Origin: Calliopum simillimum
Taxonomy: Eukaryota > Arthropoda > Insecta > Diptera > Lauxaniidae
Reading direction: 5' to 3'
NCBI GenBank assembly: GCA_951812925.1
Contig: OX638368.1
Coordinates: 112,739,309-112,803,308 of the forward strand
DNA length: 64,000 nt
Positions within the stretch are counted from its first letter, which is position 1. Every line of letters starts with the position of its first letter. Positions 13,485 through 25,391 of the stretch are shown here, in pieces. Below the pieces are notes generated by a model, which did no database searches, was not told where the DNA came from, and worked only from the letters and a program-made list of their open reading frames with translations. Made by a program: the position numbers and the translations under genes.

Positions 13485-13488
13485 ATTA

Positions 13489-16400
13489 CACTGTGCAACA
13501 AGAAAAAATTTCCCGAATGAGTCCAACGGGAAATGAAAGTAGACCATTAGTATATCAAAACCCTCAAAGGGTTTTCCGAAGTTAGCTCTTATTCAATTTT
13601 TATAGCCTCTTGAAGTTAGCGTGTTTTTGACCATTTTGTGCGTTATAGTGGTCTATATGAGCTATTTAGAGTGCTTAGACACAATCAGATTGTATTGGTA
13701 TATTCACAAAAGTTGTTCAGATTTACAGTGACTACAATATTGTTATATGTTGTTAGCGAAAAAAAACGTGTCCCTGCAAGTTATGCTGAAAAAAGTTTGA
13801 AAAAATTAATTTTTTTAAGTGTTTTTTTAAAAAACGTCTAGAAAGGAAATATTTTTTTGGCATAATATGTTCACAAAACTTATTTATCGTATTCTTATGA
13901 ACATTATTGCCGAACATAGTTAAGCGATATCACCAAGTTTGAACTTACTGTTGGACAAATATTGAGTACACCTTTGTTAAAGGGCCCACTGATTTACAAA
14001 ATCTTTCAGCAGACGGCTGTAATTGAATAATATTTGTAAATCGCCTGAAATTTTTATTTCACCTCAAACATTTTATTCACCACAAATATTTTTATTTCAC
14101 CACAAATTTTTTTTTACCACACAATTATTTTGTACACCCAAAAAGACTTTCAACTATATAAAGAAATAAATAAAAAAAAATGATTTTTTAAACATTATAT
14201 TTAAGTTGTTATATATACACTGTGGAGATAACAGAATTAATTAATAAGCTAATCTAAAAGTTTTTAAAACTTTTGAAGTACATTTTTTAAAATTTTTAAT
14301 GAGGTACGTCATACTAAAAGTTTAAAATTACTGTCTGAAGTTTTCTATATGTTAAACATAACTGAAAACTGCGCTATATAGAACGAAGTCTTTTATGTGC
14401 TAAATGCTGTAAGGAATCATCGTCGCTGTAGGAATCTGAGTCTGAAGAAAAAATAACTTCAAGTTCATGTTCTGACATCTCTTTGCTTTCATCATCTTCA
14501 TGTAAGTTTTTGCTCCACCAACAAATTTCCGCAAGAACAGCATCAGGAGATTTTTTTCCTCGGTATCTGCAAATGTTTTTAATAAGAATCATTGTAAAAA
14601 TATATAAATATGTATTAAAAACAACCTCATTTCAAATGGTACTGCAACTTGATGGTAACGCTCTCCCTGCTCATCTGATTCTGTGGCTAGCTGCTGTCCA
14701 AAGTAGTCTAGATGATGGTGCAGGTAGTGAATTTTTAACGACATGTTAACACGTAGTTTGGAGAAAGCATTCATCATCGTGTTAACAGAGCTCTGGTAGT
14801 CCTCAGACCTCTTTTTTCCCAAAAATCCATTTATAACATCTTTGAGGGAACGCCAAGCTAGCAATTCGTTTGTGTTTAAGACATTATCAAATGTTTGATT
14901 TTTGATAAGTTTTCGAATGTCTGGGCCATTTACAACACTTAGAGGATGAAAAGCAATATGCAATATAATATTTTTTTACATTTTTACATATATAATATTT
15001 TAGTGAAGTAAAATATGTTAATTTAATGTTTTTACCTTCTTTTAATTTACTCTCTGAAAGTCGGGGGAAAATTTGTGCTAAAACAGTATAAACTTCTTCT
15101 CTTTTAGCCACAGTTTTTAGAAAGCTTTTCACTTAACCAAGTTTTACATGTAAAGGAGGTAACAAAATTTTTTTTTGGGGTACCAGAGGATCCTCAATGA
15201 CGTTGGCATTAGCGTGTTTGCTCAATTCTCTACACTTCCAGGAATGATTTGTATACTGGTCACCCGAATATCTGGAGTCCCAGTCACATAAAAAACACAT
15301 GTATTTAATATATCCTGATTGCAGCCCTCGAAGAATTGCCACTACTTTTAAGTCACACCATATTTTCCATCGATGTTTGTTGTAATTTACTTCTTGGAGA
15401 ATAGTTTTTAACGACTCGTAAGTCTCTTTCGTGTCTACACTGTAGGCAATTGGTACCGAAGGTTTTGAGTTTGTCTGATGAAGCAACACAGCTTTCAAAC
15501 TATTTTTGGAGCTATCAATGAATAGTCTCCACTCATCAGCATTGTAGCGAATGTCCATTTTGCACATTAGTTTTTCGACATCCGTGCAGTAAGCAGTTGT
15601 TTGCTCGTTATTTACAATAAAACATTCTTGCAGAGTTGCTTGTCGATGTCTGTATGCTGAAATTTTTGTCCCACTTGCCAAGAGATGATTTGTATTTAAA
15701 AATCTAGCTAGTTCTTCTGACTTGCGTTGTGACAATCCAAGCTTTGCAACAATAAAATCCATCTGGTTTTGTGTTATCAGTATAGGATCGTTTGACTTAG
15801 TGGGCTCAGGCGCAAAAATAGATAAAGCTTCATCTAAATCAGTTATTATCGTAATCCCTGATGTCACGTCCGGGCTTGGAGGTTTCGGGACTGGAACATT
15901 TTTTGAGTGTTCCATTGGAATTTGAGCACTTGGAACGCTTTTGTAAATTTTACTTTTCATTTTTCTTTTGTTCATACCAGTTTCGGAATTCACACAAGCA
16001 TAACAATTTGAGGGATCATGTCCATTTGGATTTATCCAGATCATCGGCACTCCAAAAGGCATTTTTTTAATTCTTCGACTCATCCAACTTATTAGATTAG
16101 TATAACAGTTTTTGCAAACAACTTTTGGAACCCATGGTACATTAGAAATAACGGAATGGTTAAAATATTTTTCGTAAGCGGCTATAAATTCTTCTGTAAA
16201 AGAACCATGTTTCGACATTTCTGGTGTGAAATGGCCACAAACGTAACAAAAGTTGTTTATTTTGCAAGCCATTTTACAAACGTTATTAAATTAATACAAA
16301 ATATTTCTTCAGTTTATTAAACTTATTTAAAAATTTCTTTTCACGGTTTAGCAAAACTTTATCTTCTTCTTTTTTAAAAAAGACAATAAGAAAAAATATC

Positions 16401-17911
16401 ACAAAGTTGACCTTGAATGTTGATAAAGTAAAAGAGAAAAAGTTAAGAGATTTAACGATTTAAGAGAACATGTAAATGATTTTTTCTTGAAGAGTATCCA
16501 CTAACAACAAATATTTTTCTTGTGGGATAAAAATTAAATAAAAATTGTAAGTGAAGAAAGAGAAATTATGAATGGAGTAATAAGAATCGATTAGCTAGAG
16601 CAATTAAAAAAATATTGAAATGCACTCATTAAAAAGCTGAGCATAAATTTCGAATAAATCCAGCTTATTTTAGTTACAGCTCATTCAATTGCAGTCTTGT
16701 TTTTTTTTATACATATCTTTTTAATTTTTAATTGGGTTTTTCTGAGAACTTTATTTCAAAACGTTGCTTAACCTCCTTCATAGACTGATATAATTTTTCT
16801 TCAAAGCACTAATAGATCGTATAGAACTCACTGATTTAATGAAAATGTTAATTAACTGAACAAAAACTCATTTATATTTTTAATTTTTTAAATATTTTCA
16901 TTCATAGTTTCATTAAAAAATCATTAAATCAATGAAAAAAATTTTATTTCGGGTTAATATGCTAAAAGTTTTAGTGATTTTTTTTATTTACATTTTTTGT
17001 TCTAAAATTATTGAATTTTTTTGTTAAACTGAATAAAAATTTTGAAACAAATATAATGAAAATTTAACATTGATTAAGATTTCAACGCTGGATATGCCAG
17101 GGGTAAAACTTTTTGGTGGACACGACCCCTTTTCGACAGGGAATTGAAAATTAATGTTTTCTATTGCAAAACGATTTTTATTGAAAAATATACTTTTTTT
17201 AAAAAAAAGTACATTTTTTGATTTTTTGAAAAAAGTGCTTACTTTGAAAAAGTACTTGTTTGAAAATGTACTTTTATGTGGGAGGTGTTACGCCCCTTTG
17301 TCCAATCAAGATACAAGCAGTGGCCCATAGTAGTTTCCGGAAAAATTTTCACACAAATAATGAATTTTATTCATTAATACTTTCATAACGATTGGGCTTA
17401 AATTAATGAAAAAAATCACATACCTAATTAAAAATTTCATTGGGGAATGAAACCATTCATTAGAATTGATTTAATGAAACATGTATAAAAAGCCTTGTTA
17501 TTACCTAAAAATCATCTGCAAAGCTTTGTAATTTAATATGTATAATAAAAAATATATAGTTAAAAATACACGATTTTTAGAGAAAATAGCAAACAAAACG
17601 CTCATAAAAACTGGAAAAGATAGAACAAAAAAGAAATTAAAATCCCAAAAACTATTAAAATTAATAGATTTAAATATCTAAGGCCATAAATATTTAATAC
17701 AAATTGTTTAATTTTTATATTGATTTACTACACGTAAAATATATATGGGAAAATTTGTCCCAAAACATCCCAACTTTGAAAGGCTAGAACTTAACAATAC
17801 GAGCTAACTTTTAAACACCCTTTGGGGGTTTTTGCCTACTAATAGTCTATTTTCATTTCCCGTTGGTTTCATTCGGGAAAGATTTAGTGACCCAAAATTT
17901 GTTGCACAGTG
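13489..17911. mobile_element. DNA transposon with ~150-bp inverted ends, class unknown
   Basis: The left end CACTGTGCAACAA at 13489 is repeated in inverse orientation ending at 17911, and similarity continues inward about 150 bp on each side (shared CCAACGGGAAATGAAA and GTTAGCTC). Both ends are preceded by ATTA or followed by its complement, so the inverted repeat may start a few bases farther out. A TA duplication is possible but not proven; the right flank is not Bel sequence, so no empty site exists here. The interior carries one multi-exon transposase-like gene on the minus strand. It interrupts the Bel integrase. Confidence 0.7.
14374..16272 (-). pseudogene. Cys-rich transposase-like protein gene, nearly intact
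   Basis: A minus-strand gene inside the long-TIR element. The first exon begins MACKINNFCYVCG at 16272 and has C-x2-C pairs at residues 9/12, 53/56 and 90/93, then WRLFIDSSKNSLKAVLL, CDLKVVAI and CFLCDWDSR. An in-frame TAA sits at 15133-15135, just after PPLHVKLG. Coding resumes through KLKEG, a likely ~100-bp intron (about 14945-15043, junction off by one base), then DEQGERYHQ, a clean 59-bp GT-AG intron (14567-14625), and a last exon ending at 14374. I recognise it as a protein found in many copies in arthropod genomes, but know no assigned function. Conserved Asp, Asp and Glu with a Cys pair between suggest a DDE-type transposase; that is inference. Confidence 0.7.
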
Positions 17912-18234
17912 TAATTTGCGCCAAGTAGCGTTAGTAATATGACAAATTTTATTTTCGTAGGGCGTGGCACTGCCCATTTTTTCATTGAAATTTTTTTTTC
18001 CAAATGCCCTTTGCATATGTACCAGATTTTGTCTATCTACGTCAAGCAGTTTCTGAGATGTGATGAATCAGCATTCAGAGGGAAGTGGCACCGCCCACTT
18101 TTCTAGTGAAAATTGTTTGTTGTAATTGTCTTAGCATATGTACCTAATCATATCTAAGTGCTGCAAATATTGTCAGAGAAATAATGAATTTATTTTTTTG
18201 AGGGCGTGGCTTCGCTCATTTTTCCAGTAAACAC

Positions 18235-18734
18235 TAACGGTATTCACGAAGTAGGGCAGCTAGTGTGGCAGGAGGGTAAAAGAGCAAATCTGCCCTAAAC
18301 AACAACAAAATATATTTAAGAAATTTAGCTACCAGTAAGCTACACAAAACCCTAAAGTAAATATGAATAGCTTTTCTGCTACAGCAAAATATGTCAGAAT
18401 TATGTAGACATGTGTGTTAAAAATTTAAATAAAATTCAATTTTTTTTTGTGCAAATTAAAATTAGAATAAATGGGCCTGCATAAGAAAAGCGTAAAGCTG
18501 AAAAGCCACTGAACACTCTATTGGACAACTGTTGGTAATTTTTTACACTTCCGTGGTATTTTCATATATTTTGATTTATAAATTTTGACACCAAATTTTT
18601 TTTATTTTTCAGAAACAAACAAAAAACAGCTGATTTCGTAGCTCTTTAGCCACATAGTTGTTCACTAAATGAGCTAACATGGTGCTTTTTAGCTCATCTG
18701 CCACACCAGCTGCCCTTCTTTGTGAATACCGTTA
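18235..18734. mobile_element. MITE with TAACGGTATTCAC inverted ends
   Basis: Starts TAACGGTATTCACGAAGTAG and ends in the near-perfect reverse complement (CTTCTTTGTGAATACCGTTA). The inverted similarity runs about 35 bp, including GGGCAGCT and the GTGGCAG block. It is about 500 bp, has no coding capacity and lies inside the GGGCGTGGC repeat. The target duplication is unclear. Confidence 0.7.
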
Positions 18735-18952
18735 ATATTTGTCCTGATGATTTTTACATATTTACCAAATCTCATTTATCTGCGTAAAACGGTTTCGGAG
18801 ATATGATTAGTTGATTTTTTGGAGGGCGTGGGACTGCCCACTTTTTTAGCATATAACATGGTCTTTTTTTGTACTAACACAATGTACCAACTTCTTTAAA
18901 ATCGGTTAGTTAGTTTCCAAGTCAATAAGGGACAAATACACAAGCAAACAAA

Positions 18953-19229
18953 GGCCGACTTCCTAAACGTTAGTTGCTTTGTATTGCAACAGCATTTTCA
19001 TGCAAAAAATGTTGCATAATTTTAGGACTATTTGTTACTATTTACTTATTAAGAGCAAAGTTTACAAAAAGCATCAACTTTGTTACTGATGCGCTGATTG
19101 CATTGTCATTCATTGTCGTTATGAAATGCAAGAATGATGTAGTAAAAAAATAAGCTCCTAAAATTATGCGACATTTTTTTAACGAAAATGCAGTTTCAAC
19201 ACAAAGCAACGGACGTTTAGGAAGTCGCC
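18953..19229. mobile_element. MITE with GGCCGACTTCCTAAAC ends
   Basis: A 277-bp inverted-repeat element starting GGCCGACTTCCTAAACGT and ending with ACGTTTAGGAAGTCGCC. Subterminal GTTGC/GCAAC blocks are also inverted. It belongs to the same family as the larger copy at 47272-47711, which shares the GACTTCCTAAA end. No coding capacity. Confidence 0.7.
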
Positions 19230-19542
19230 TAAAATATAGTTCTCATAGAGTAGATTTTCGTTTATTTCGCATAACTTCAAAACTATAAAAGATACCTCAG
19301 AATTTTTTACATTTTTGAAATCAGCGGTGTCAAGTTATTGGAAATTGATACCCATTTTGAAAATAAATTCCGACCAGTGCCCAACTTTGTATGGGAGGTA
19401 GGCGTGTCCGTCGGGGGATTTTGTTCGTATTCACAGAGTTTTATTATTTTAATGTAAAAAACATCTGCACCAAATTTTAGTAGCCTAGCTCTTTTATTAC
19501 TATATATGACCGCCGTTCCATACAAACTCTCCCATTGTGCGC

Positions 19543-21632
19543 CGTTGCAGTCTGGATTTCGTGCTGCACATAGCTGCTATGGTTAAAATAATTGATGACA
19601 TTTAATTATCATATGATTTGGATGAGCTAACTTTGCTTGGTCTTCTTGACTTTTCTAAGGCATTTGATTGTGTTAATCATTCTATAATATGTGAAAAGTT
19701 GAAACTCTATTTTGATTTCTGTGATAGCGCACTGCGACTCATGAAAAGTTATTTGACTAATAGATCGCAAAAGGTAATGATTGGTGAAGTAGCCTCCGAC
19801 TACAAGTTTTGCAATGCTGGTGTCCCACAAGGCTCTGTTTTGGGGCCACTTTTATTCAGTATGTTTATCAATGACATTTTCCTTGTCTGCAACAACGTTA
19901 AAATGCATGCCTACGCTGATGACATACAGATATACATGTCTCGTCGAATTGGTCTTATAGATGATCTGGGTTGTAGATTTAATGAGGACTTATCTGCTAT
20001 CTCTCAGTGGGCAGTGGACAATGATCTCTGCTTGAATCCTTGTAAATCGTATGTCTTGCCAAATTCCCGAAATGAAATGAATTTTGATTATATTCCCCTT
20101 CTATATATTGGAAACTCGCAGCTTAAGGTAGTAGATAAAGCTACCTGCCTTGGTTTTCACCTTAATTCAAGTCTATCATGTGTTGATCACATTAACCATG
20201 TAATTAAAAAAATATACCTGACACTACGAACGTTGCGTTTGTCTGCTGATTTTACACCTGTTGCAACAAAACGGAGACTGGTAGTACAGCTAATTGTTCC
20301 ATTTTAAAATTATTTTGAAGTTGTGTTTAGTAAGTTGGACACAGGTTCACAACACAAATTGCAAGTCGCTTTCAACAATGCTACTCGTTACATTTTTAAC
20401 TTAAGACGGTCTGACCATGTTTCGTTATGGAATCAGAAAATTTTTGGCTACACCACACTCAAAAAAAAAATATTGTTTACCACAAGTGATATAGATGGAA
20501 CTACTTTAACACTTGCGGCAAATAATAATAATCTTTTGAATCAAATACTTTAAGTGTTTGAAATTAAAAAAAAAAAAAGTTATCGAATGACCGCACCACG
20601 GTTCGAACCTAGGACCTTCTGACTGTTAGACTGTAGCTTATCCTGTACACCACAGACGTATGTTAGAAACAGGTATACAATATGTATTCAGTATTTAATA
20701 TTCGAATGCTTCATTGTGTATTTAATTTCAATTTAATTAAACAAAAGTAAATAAATTAAAAAAAAGGAAAATGCAGAAGTGAACTAAAAAAAATATAAAA
20801 TAAAAAAAAATAAAAAAAAATTAAAAAAATTGAAAAAAAAATGACCCACATTGGGATTTGAACCCGCGCCGATGGATGCCAAATATGTTTATGATTTGTC
20901 GCAAGCGACAAAAAGATTTGGTTGCAACAATTCCTGAAATGGCTCGTCGAAGTTACAGAAATATTTCCGACGACTTATATTTCCGACGCTGAAAATACTT
21001 ATCACTTGGGACAAAAGATAAATGTTTGCTTGAAATAATAAGTGTTTGTTTGAAATATTCTATAATTTGCCGCAAATACTTTCCAAGCAATCTTTTTTCT
21101 GAGTGCATAGACAAGTACCAGATGTTCAGAAACTGTTTATTTTTGCATAAAATCATCCATTCGAAAACGCCAACATATCTGTATGATAAGCTGCAATTTA
21201 GCATGTCTAGCAGAAGGCATAATTTTATTGTTCAATTGCACATACATTATGATACCACTAGACTATTTTTTATCAACACTATTAGAATCTGGAATTCACT
21301 ACCTAATAATTTAAAGGTCATTGTAGATTTCAACAACTTTAAGCGTTTTCTTTTTCAACGTTTCGCTTCAGATTAATAAAGAAAATCATTTATATTCCAT
21401 TTATAGTATAAAAACACATAAATTTTAATTTATATTAATTTTATTTAAATAACTTATGTTTTTATAGTTAAGTACAATACTTTTAAAATGACTCATATTG
21501 TATTGTTTTAAATTATTAAGCCATTGATATGGCATTGACCATTACAAAATCTTGTACAACAAAAGAATATTGTTTCTTAATGTACTAATTTTAAGGCATA
21601 TCAAATAAATAAATAAATAAATTATAATGGAT
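19543..21632 (+). pseudogene. LINE reverse transcriptase pseudogene, second copy
   Basis: A 5'-truncated copy of the LINE family seen at 3048-6350, on the plus strand. It starts inside the reverse transcriptase (LQSGFRAAHSC), contains FSKAFDCVNH, GVPQGSVLGPLLFS and HAYADDIQIY (about 19906-19935), then the thumb and the C-terminal region to a stop at 21376 (IWNSLPNNLK). Frameshifts lie near 19590 and 20305, and a tRNA-like insertion splits it at 20570-20900. The 3' UTR ends in an AAAT tandem tail near 21605-21630, a true LINE 3' end. It supplies the 3' part missing from the first copy. Confidence 0.85.
20588..20900 (-). repeat. tRNA-like (SINE-type) insertion
   Basis: Two minus-strand blocks resemble tRNA 3' halves: one around 20588-20665 with a GGTTCGAACC box B, and one around 20850-20890 with GGTTCAAATCCC. 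They are separated by A-rich DNA. The first is followed downstream on its own strand by a T run. The acceptor ends do not pair convincingly, so these are probably tRNA-derived SINE pieces, not functional tRNA genes. They sit inside the LINE. Confidence 0.45.
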
Positions 21633-21899
21633 GAATGCACAAATATACAAAAAAATTAATTACTTAAGATCAACAATGGGGGCAAATACTTAGATTGAGT
21701 GCACTTGCTATTTCAACAATAGAAAAAGATATTTAACTTGAATTAGATTGTGAGGATAATATTCACCAATTTGCACTTAACAAAATTAGACGAAAAATTG
21801 TTTAATGTATGATTAAACGATGTATATAAACATACAAATCATTAAGTTGTTGGTGTAACCAATTTATTTGTTTTTATTATAAGTTTCTTTTACTATAAA

Positions 21900-21984
21900 A
21901 AAAAAATCTGAAAAAGGGGGGGGGGGGCGGGGTGCGGCGAAAAAATAAGTACCTAGGGCGGCAAATTACTTAGATCCGCCACTG
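21900..21984. mobile_element. hAT-like right terminus (single end)
   Basis: The text ends GATCCGCCACTG at 21984, the complement of CAGTGGCGGATC, a common hAT terminus. It abuts Gypsy coding sequence that starts at 21985. A G-run of 13 bases lies just inside (about 21917). The other end is not found in the window, so the element or its insertion is incomplete. Confidence 0.5.
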
Positions 21985-22085
21985 ATTGCAACTGAAGACT
22001 TAAGTGCACATTATAAAATTTTAGCAGAGGTCCTGGAACTATTAAAAGAATCTGATCTTGAGTTGAATTTTAAACTAGTAAGGGT

Positions 22086-22884
22086 TAACTTTTGGCCTGG
22101 CCAAAAAATAAATACCCTGCACTGCAGTATTTTTAAAATTTTGCTTATATGGGAGGTGCCACGCCCTCTTGTCTGAGTTCACCCAGTTTTTGCGCAGAGC
22201 TTGGATTTATATTTCTTAGTGTCTGAGGGAAATTTGGTTGGATTATCTCAAAAAACGTTTTCAGTATAGCGTTTTGCAACTTTTGCTTATATGGGAGGTG
22301 CCACGCCCCCTTGTCTGACTTCACCCAATTTTTGTTCAAAGCTTGCATTTATAATTTTGAGTGTTTGAGTCAAATTTGGTTTGATTATCTCAAAAAACGG
22401 TTTTAGTAAAACGTTTTGAAACTTTTGCTTATATGGGAGGTGCCCCGCCCTTTCTTCCGAATTCGCCCAGTTTTTTCTCAGAGCTTGCGCTGACAATTCG
22501 TAGTATTTATGTGCATTTTGGTTGCATTGGCGTAAAAACTACTCCTAAAGCTGCATTTTGAATATATTTTTTATATGGGCGGTAGGCGTGTCCATTGACC
22601 GATTTTGCTCATTTTCAATCCCCCGAGCTAACTTTGACGACGAAGGCAGTGTACCAAATTTCATTGAATTATCTTGCTCAGTTTTCTCAAAAAATGTATT
22701 TCCACACACAGCCGTTACCCAGCCAGCCATCCAGCCAGCCAGATAGACGGACATGGCTATATCGACTCAGGAGATGACGCTGATCAAGAATATATATACT
22801 TTTTTATATCTGCCACGCCTCCTTCTCTGCGTTACAAACGGAAGGACAAAGTGAGTATACCCTGGGTGTAGGGTATAAAAATGT
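22086..22884. mobile_element. Helitron-like (DINE-1/INE-type) insertion, tentative
   Basis: About 800 bp lying between two pieces of Gypsy RT that read in register on either side. It holds a 142-bp tandem array and ends in text typical of short interspersed fly elements (GACGGACATGGCTATATCGA, AAGAATATATATACTT, GTATACCCTGGGTGTAGGG). A central tandem array plus TACCCTGCA-like edges recalls Helentron-associated DINE-1 elements. No terminal hairpin was verified, so the class is an inference. Confidence 0.5.
22151..22718. repeat. 142-bp tandem repeat, four units
   Basis: The landmark TATATGGG followed by AGGTGCC or CGGTAGG starts at 22147, 22289, 22431 and 22573: three successive spacings of exactly 142 bp. 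The first three units share GCCACGCCC, CACCCA and a CTCAAAAAACG block; the fourth is more diverged. Overlapping open frames across the units are artefacts of the periodicity. Confidence 0.85.
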
Positions 22885-23377
22885 AGGTTTGCTTTCCGTG
22901 AGCTTGACTATCTAGGATATCGTATAAATCATGAGGGAATTAGGCCAAGTAACAGTCATTTAGAAGTAATTCGTCAATATCCGATGCCAAAAAACACAAA
23001 AAAGGTCCAAAGATGCAATGGGCTTTTCTCATATTTCCGACGTTTTGTACCAAATTTCGCAAATATTGCCAAACCACTCACCAATCTGCTAAAAATGTTT
23101 TAAAGTTTTTAAGTTTTCTTGAACGGAGGAATGTTCTAAATTTTTTGAATACTCAAAAAATAGTTTGACTTCTTCACCAGTTTTGTCAATTTATGATTCA
23201 AAAAATGAAATGCAGCTAAATTGCGATGCGAGCTCCTATGGTGATGGAACGTTTCATTCAGTTGCCTCTTAGTCAAGAAAATCGACACCCGATGAATCCA
23301 AGTTAATAAGTTTTGAGCTAGAAACACTAGCCATCGTGTACGCTTTAGAACGATTCCATACATTTGTTGACCGATTA

Positions 23378-25126
23378 CACTAGTTTACAAATGATTAAAA
23401 TTTTTTTTCCCAGCGAATGCCGTTAATCATTTTATATGGAAAATGGGCTGCTGATTCCGAAAATTGCATTTTTTTTTTTTATTTCGTGTCGTTTTCGAGA
23501 TATCGGTCATTTTCGGTTTTTGGACCAAAAAAAAAAAGATAGTTCCACTTAAATACAAATATCTCAAGAACTAATGTTTGTATTTAAACAAATAATATGT
23601 CATATTAAAGGTAATTAAATTACCTACAAATTATATTCACGTCACTTTTTGGCTGGTTTGTTAGTTTCGATGAAATAAATTGATTTCTGAAAAAAAAGAG
23701 TATATTTTTCCGAAAAAATTACAAAAATGTCTAAATCAACTGCAGATTTTTACAAGAAAAAAAAATTTTAAAAATCATTTTGTATTTTTATATTATAGTC
23801 TATAAATTTGTTAGGCAAATAAAATACTATTCAAGAAAATCGATGGAAAAATGCAAAAGTTGTGTACAATTCATTAATAAGTTACCAAAATGCGTTTTCC
23901 CCTATTTTTCCGTTTTTTTGTAATAAACTGTTCGAAAATTTGAAACTTTTTGTAAAAGAAATTAGAAAATCCAAAAAATTCTTAAAGAAGGCATTAAAAG
24001 GAAATACCCGTGCCTTGCCGTTTTTCTCTAGCACGTCAGATTTTTTTTTAATCGATTTTTGAAGTTTTTTAATCCACTGTACATGAAAAAACAGAAATAA
24101 CGCATTCTTGTGTTAAATCGATGAATTTAACTATATGATCCTTACATCTGAGGTGTATCATGTCTTCAGCAAACTTATGCAGGATACTACGCGGAATATT
24201 TTTGTAGACAATTTTAACCCTCCCAAACCCCCACATGTAGGTCAAAATGACCTTCATGTGGGGGTCAAAATGACCCACATGTGAGGGTTTTAGAGGGTTA
24301 AAATTTTCTACAAAAATATTCCTCGCAGTATCCTGCATAAGTTTACTGAACACATAATACACCTCAGATGTAAGGATCATATAGTTAAATTCATCGATTT
24401 AACACAAGAATGCGTTATTTCTGTTTTTTCATATACAGTGGATTAAAAAACTTCAAAAATCGATTAAAAAAAATCTGACGTGCTAGAGAAAAACGGCGAG
24501 GCACGGGTGTTTCCTTTTAATGCCTTCTTTAAGAATTTTTTGGATTTTCTAATTTCTTTTAAAAAAAGTTTCAAATTTTCGAACAGTTTATTACAAAAAA
24601 AAAACGGAAAAATAGGGAAAAACGCATTTTGGTAACTTATCAATGAATTGTATACAACTTTTGCATTTTTCCATCGATTTTCTTAAATGATATCTTATTT
24701 TCTTCACAAATATATAGTCTATGATACAAAAAAAAAAATATTACAAAAAAGTTATGTCTTCTTGTATAAATTTGAAGTTGAATTTAATTTTTTCTTAATT
24801 TTTTCGAAAAAAAAAAATTTTTTTTTTAGAAATCAATTTATTTCACCGAAACTAACGAACCAACCAAAAAGTGATGTGGATATCATTTGTAGGTAATTTA
24901 ATTACCTTTAATATGACATATTATTTGTTTAAATACAAGCATTGGTTCTTGAGATATTTGTATTTTAATGGAACTATCTTTTTTTTTTGGTCCAAAAACC
25001 GAAAATGACCGATATCTCGAAAACGACACGAAATAAAAAAAAAAATGCGATTTTCGGAATCAGCAGCCCATTTTCCATATAAAATGAGTAACGGCATTCG
25101 CTGGGAATTTTGGCTGTAAACTAGTG
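23378..25126. mobile_element. CACTA-ended giant palindrome (foldback)
   Basis: The element starts CACTAGTTTACA at 23378 and ends TGTAAACTAGTG at 25126, with a 3-bp TTA duplication (23375-23377 and 25127-25129). Its two halves are reverse complements for about 850 bp each; even the centre (about 24215-24300) is a smaller palindrome with GGTCAAAATGACC. Removing it and one TTA rejoins the Gypsy reading frame. CACTA ends and a 3-bp duplication fit the CACTA (CMC) group; no transposase is present. A related, rearranged copy is at 32717-35532. Confidence 0.85.
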
Positions 25127-25391
25127 TTACCATTTACAATAGTGACTGATTGCGAGGCATTGTCACAGGCGTAAAAGAAAAAAGATGTGAATAAACGCAT
25201 TGCTAGGTGGGCTTTGGCATTAGAGTGTTACAGATATAACGTTGAGCATCGTAAGGGTAGTTCTATGTTCCATGCAGACGCGTTAAACCGTACCCAAATG
25301 GTAGCTGCTGTAGAAACGGAAATTTCAGAGTTAGATTCGAATTTCCAAATTTCATAGGCTCGAGACACTAATATACAAAAAATTAGAAGTA

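Larger units (their letters stand above)
17912..19540. repeat. GGGCGTGGC-type tandem repeat remnant
   Basis: Degenerate units of about 120 bp marked by GGGCGTGGCACTGCCCA-like phrases at about 17960, 18080, 18202 and 18824, with related text near 19390. The array is interrupted by two MITEs. The phrases resemble the 142-bp units at 22151-22718 and scattered text at 53820-54060, so the same repeat superfamily occurs three times in the window. No coding potential. Confidence 0.6.

Noticed and set aside
22145..22496. Two overlapping ~68-codon frames on the minus strand
   Set aside because: They repeat the same text because of the 142-bp tandem array; no motif.
23862..24380. Frames in the CACTA palindrome
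   Set aside because: They lie in the inverted arms and mirror each other; no transposase motif.
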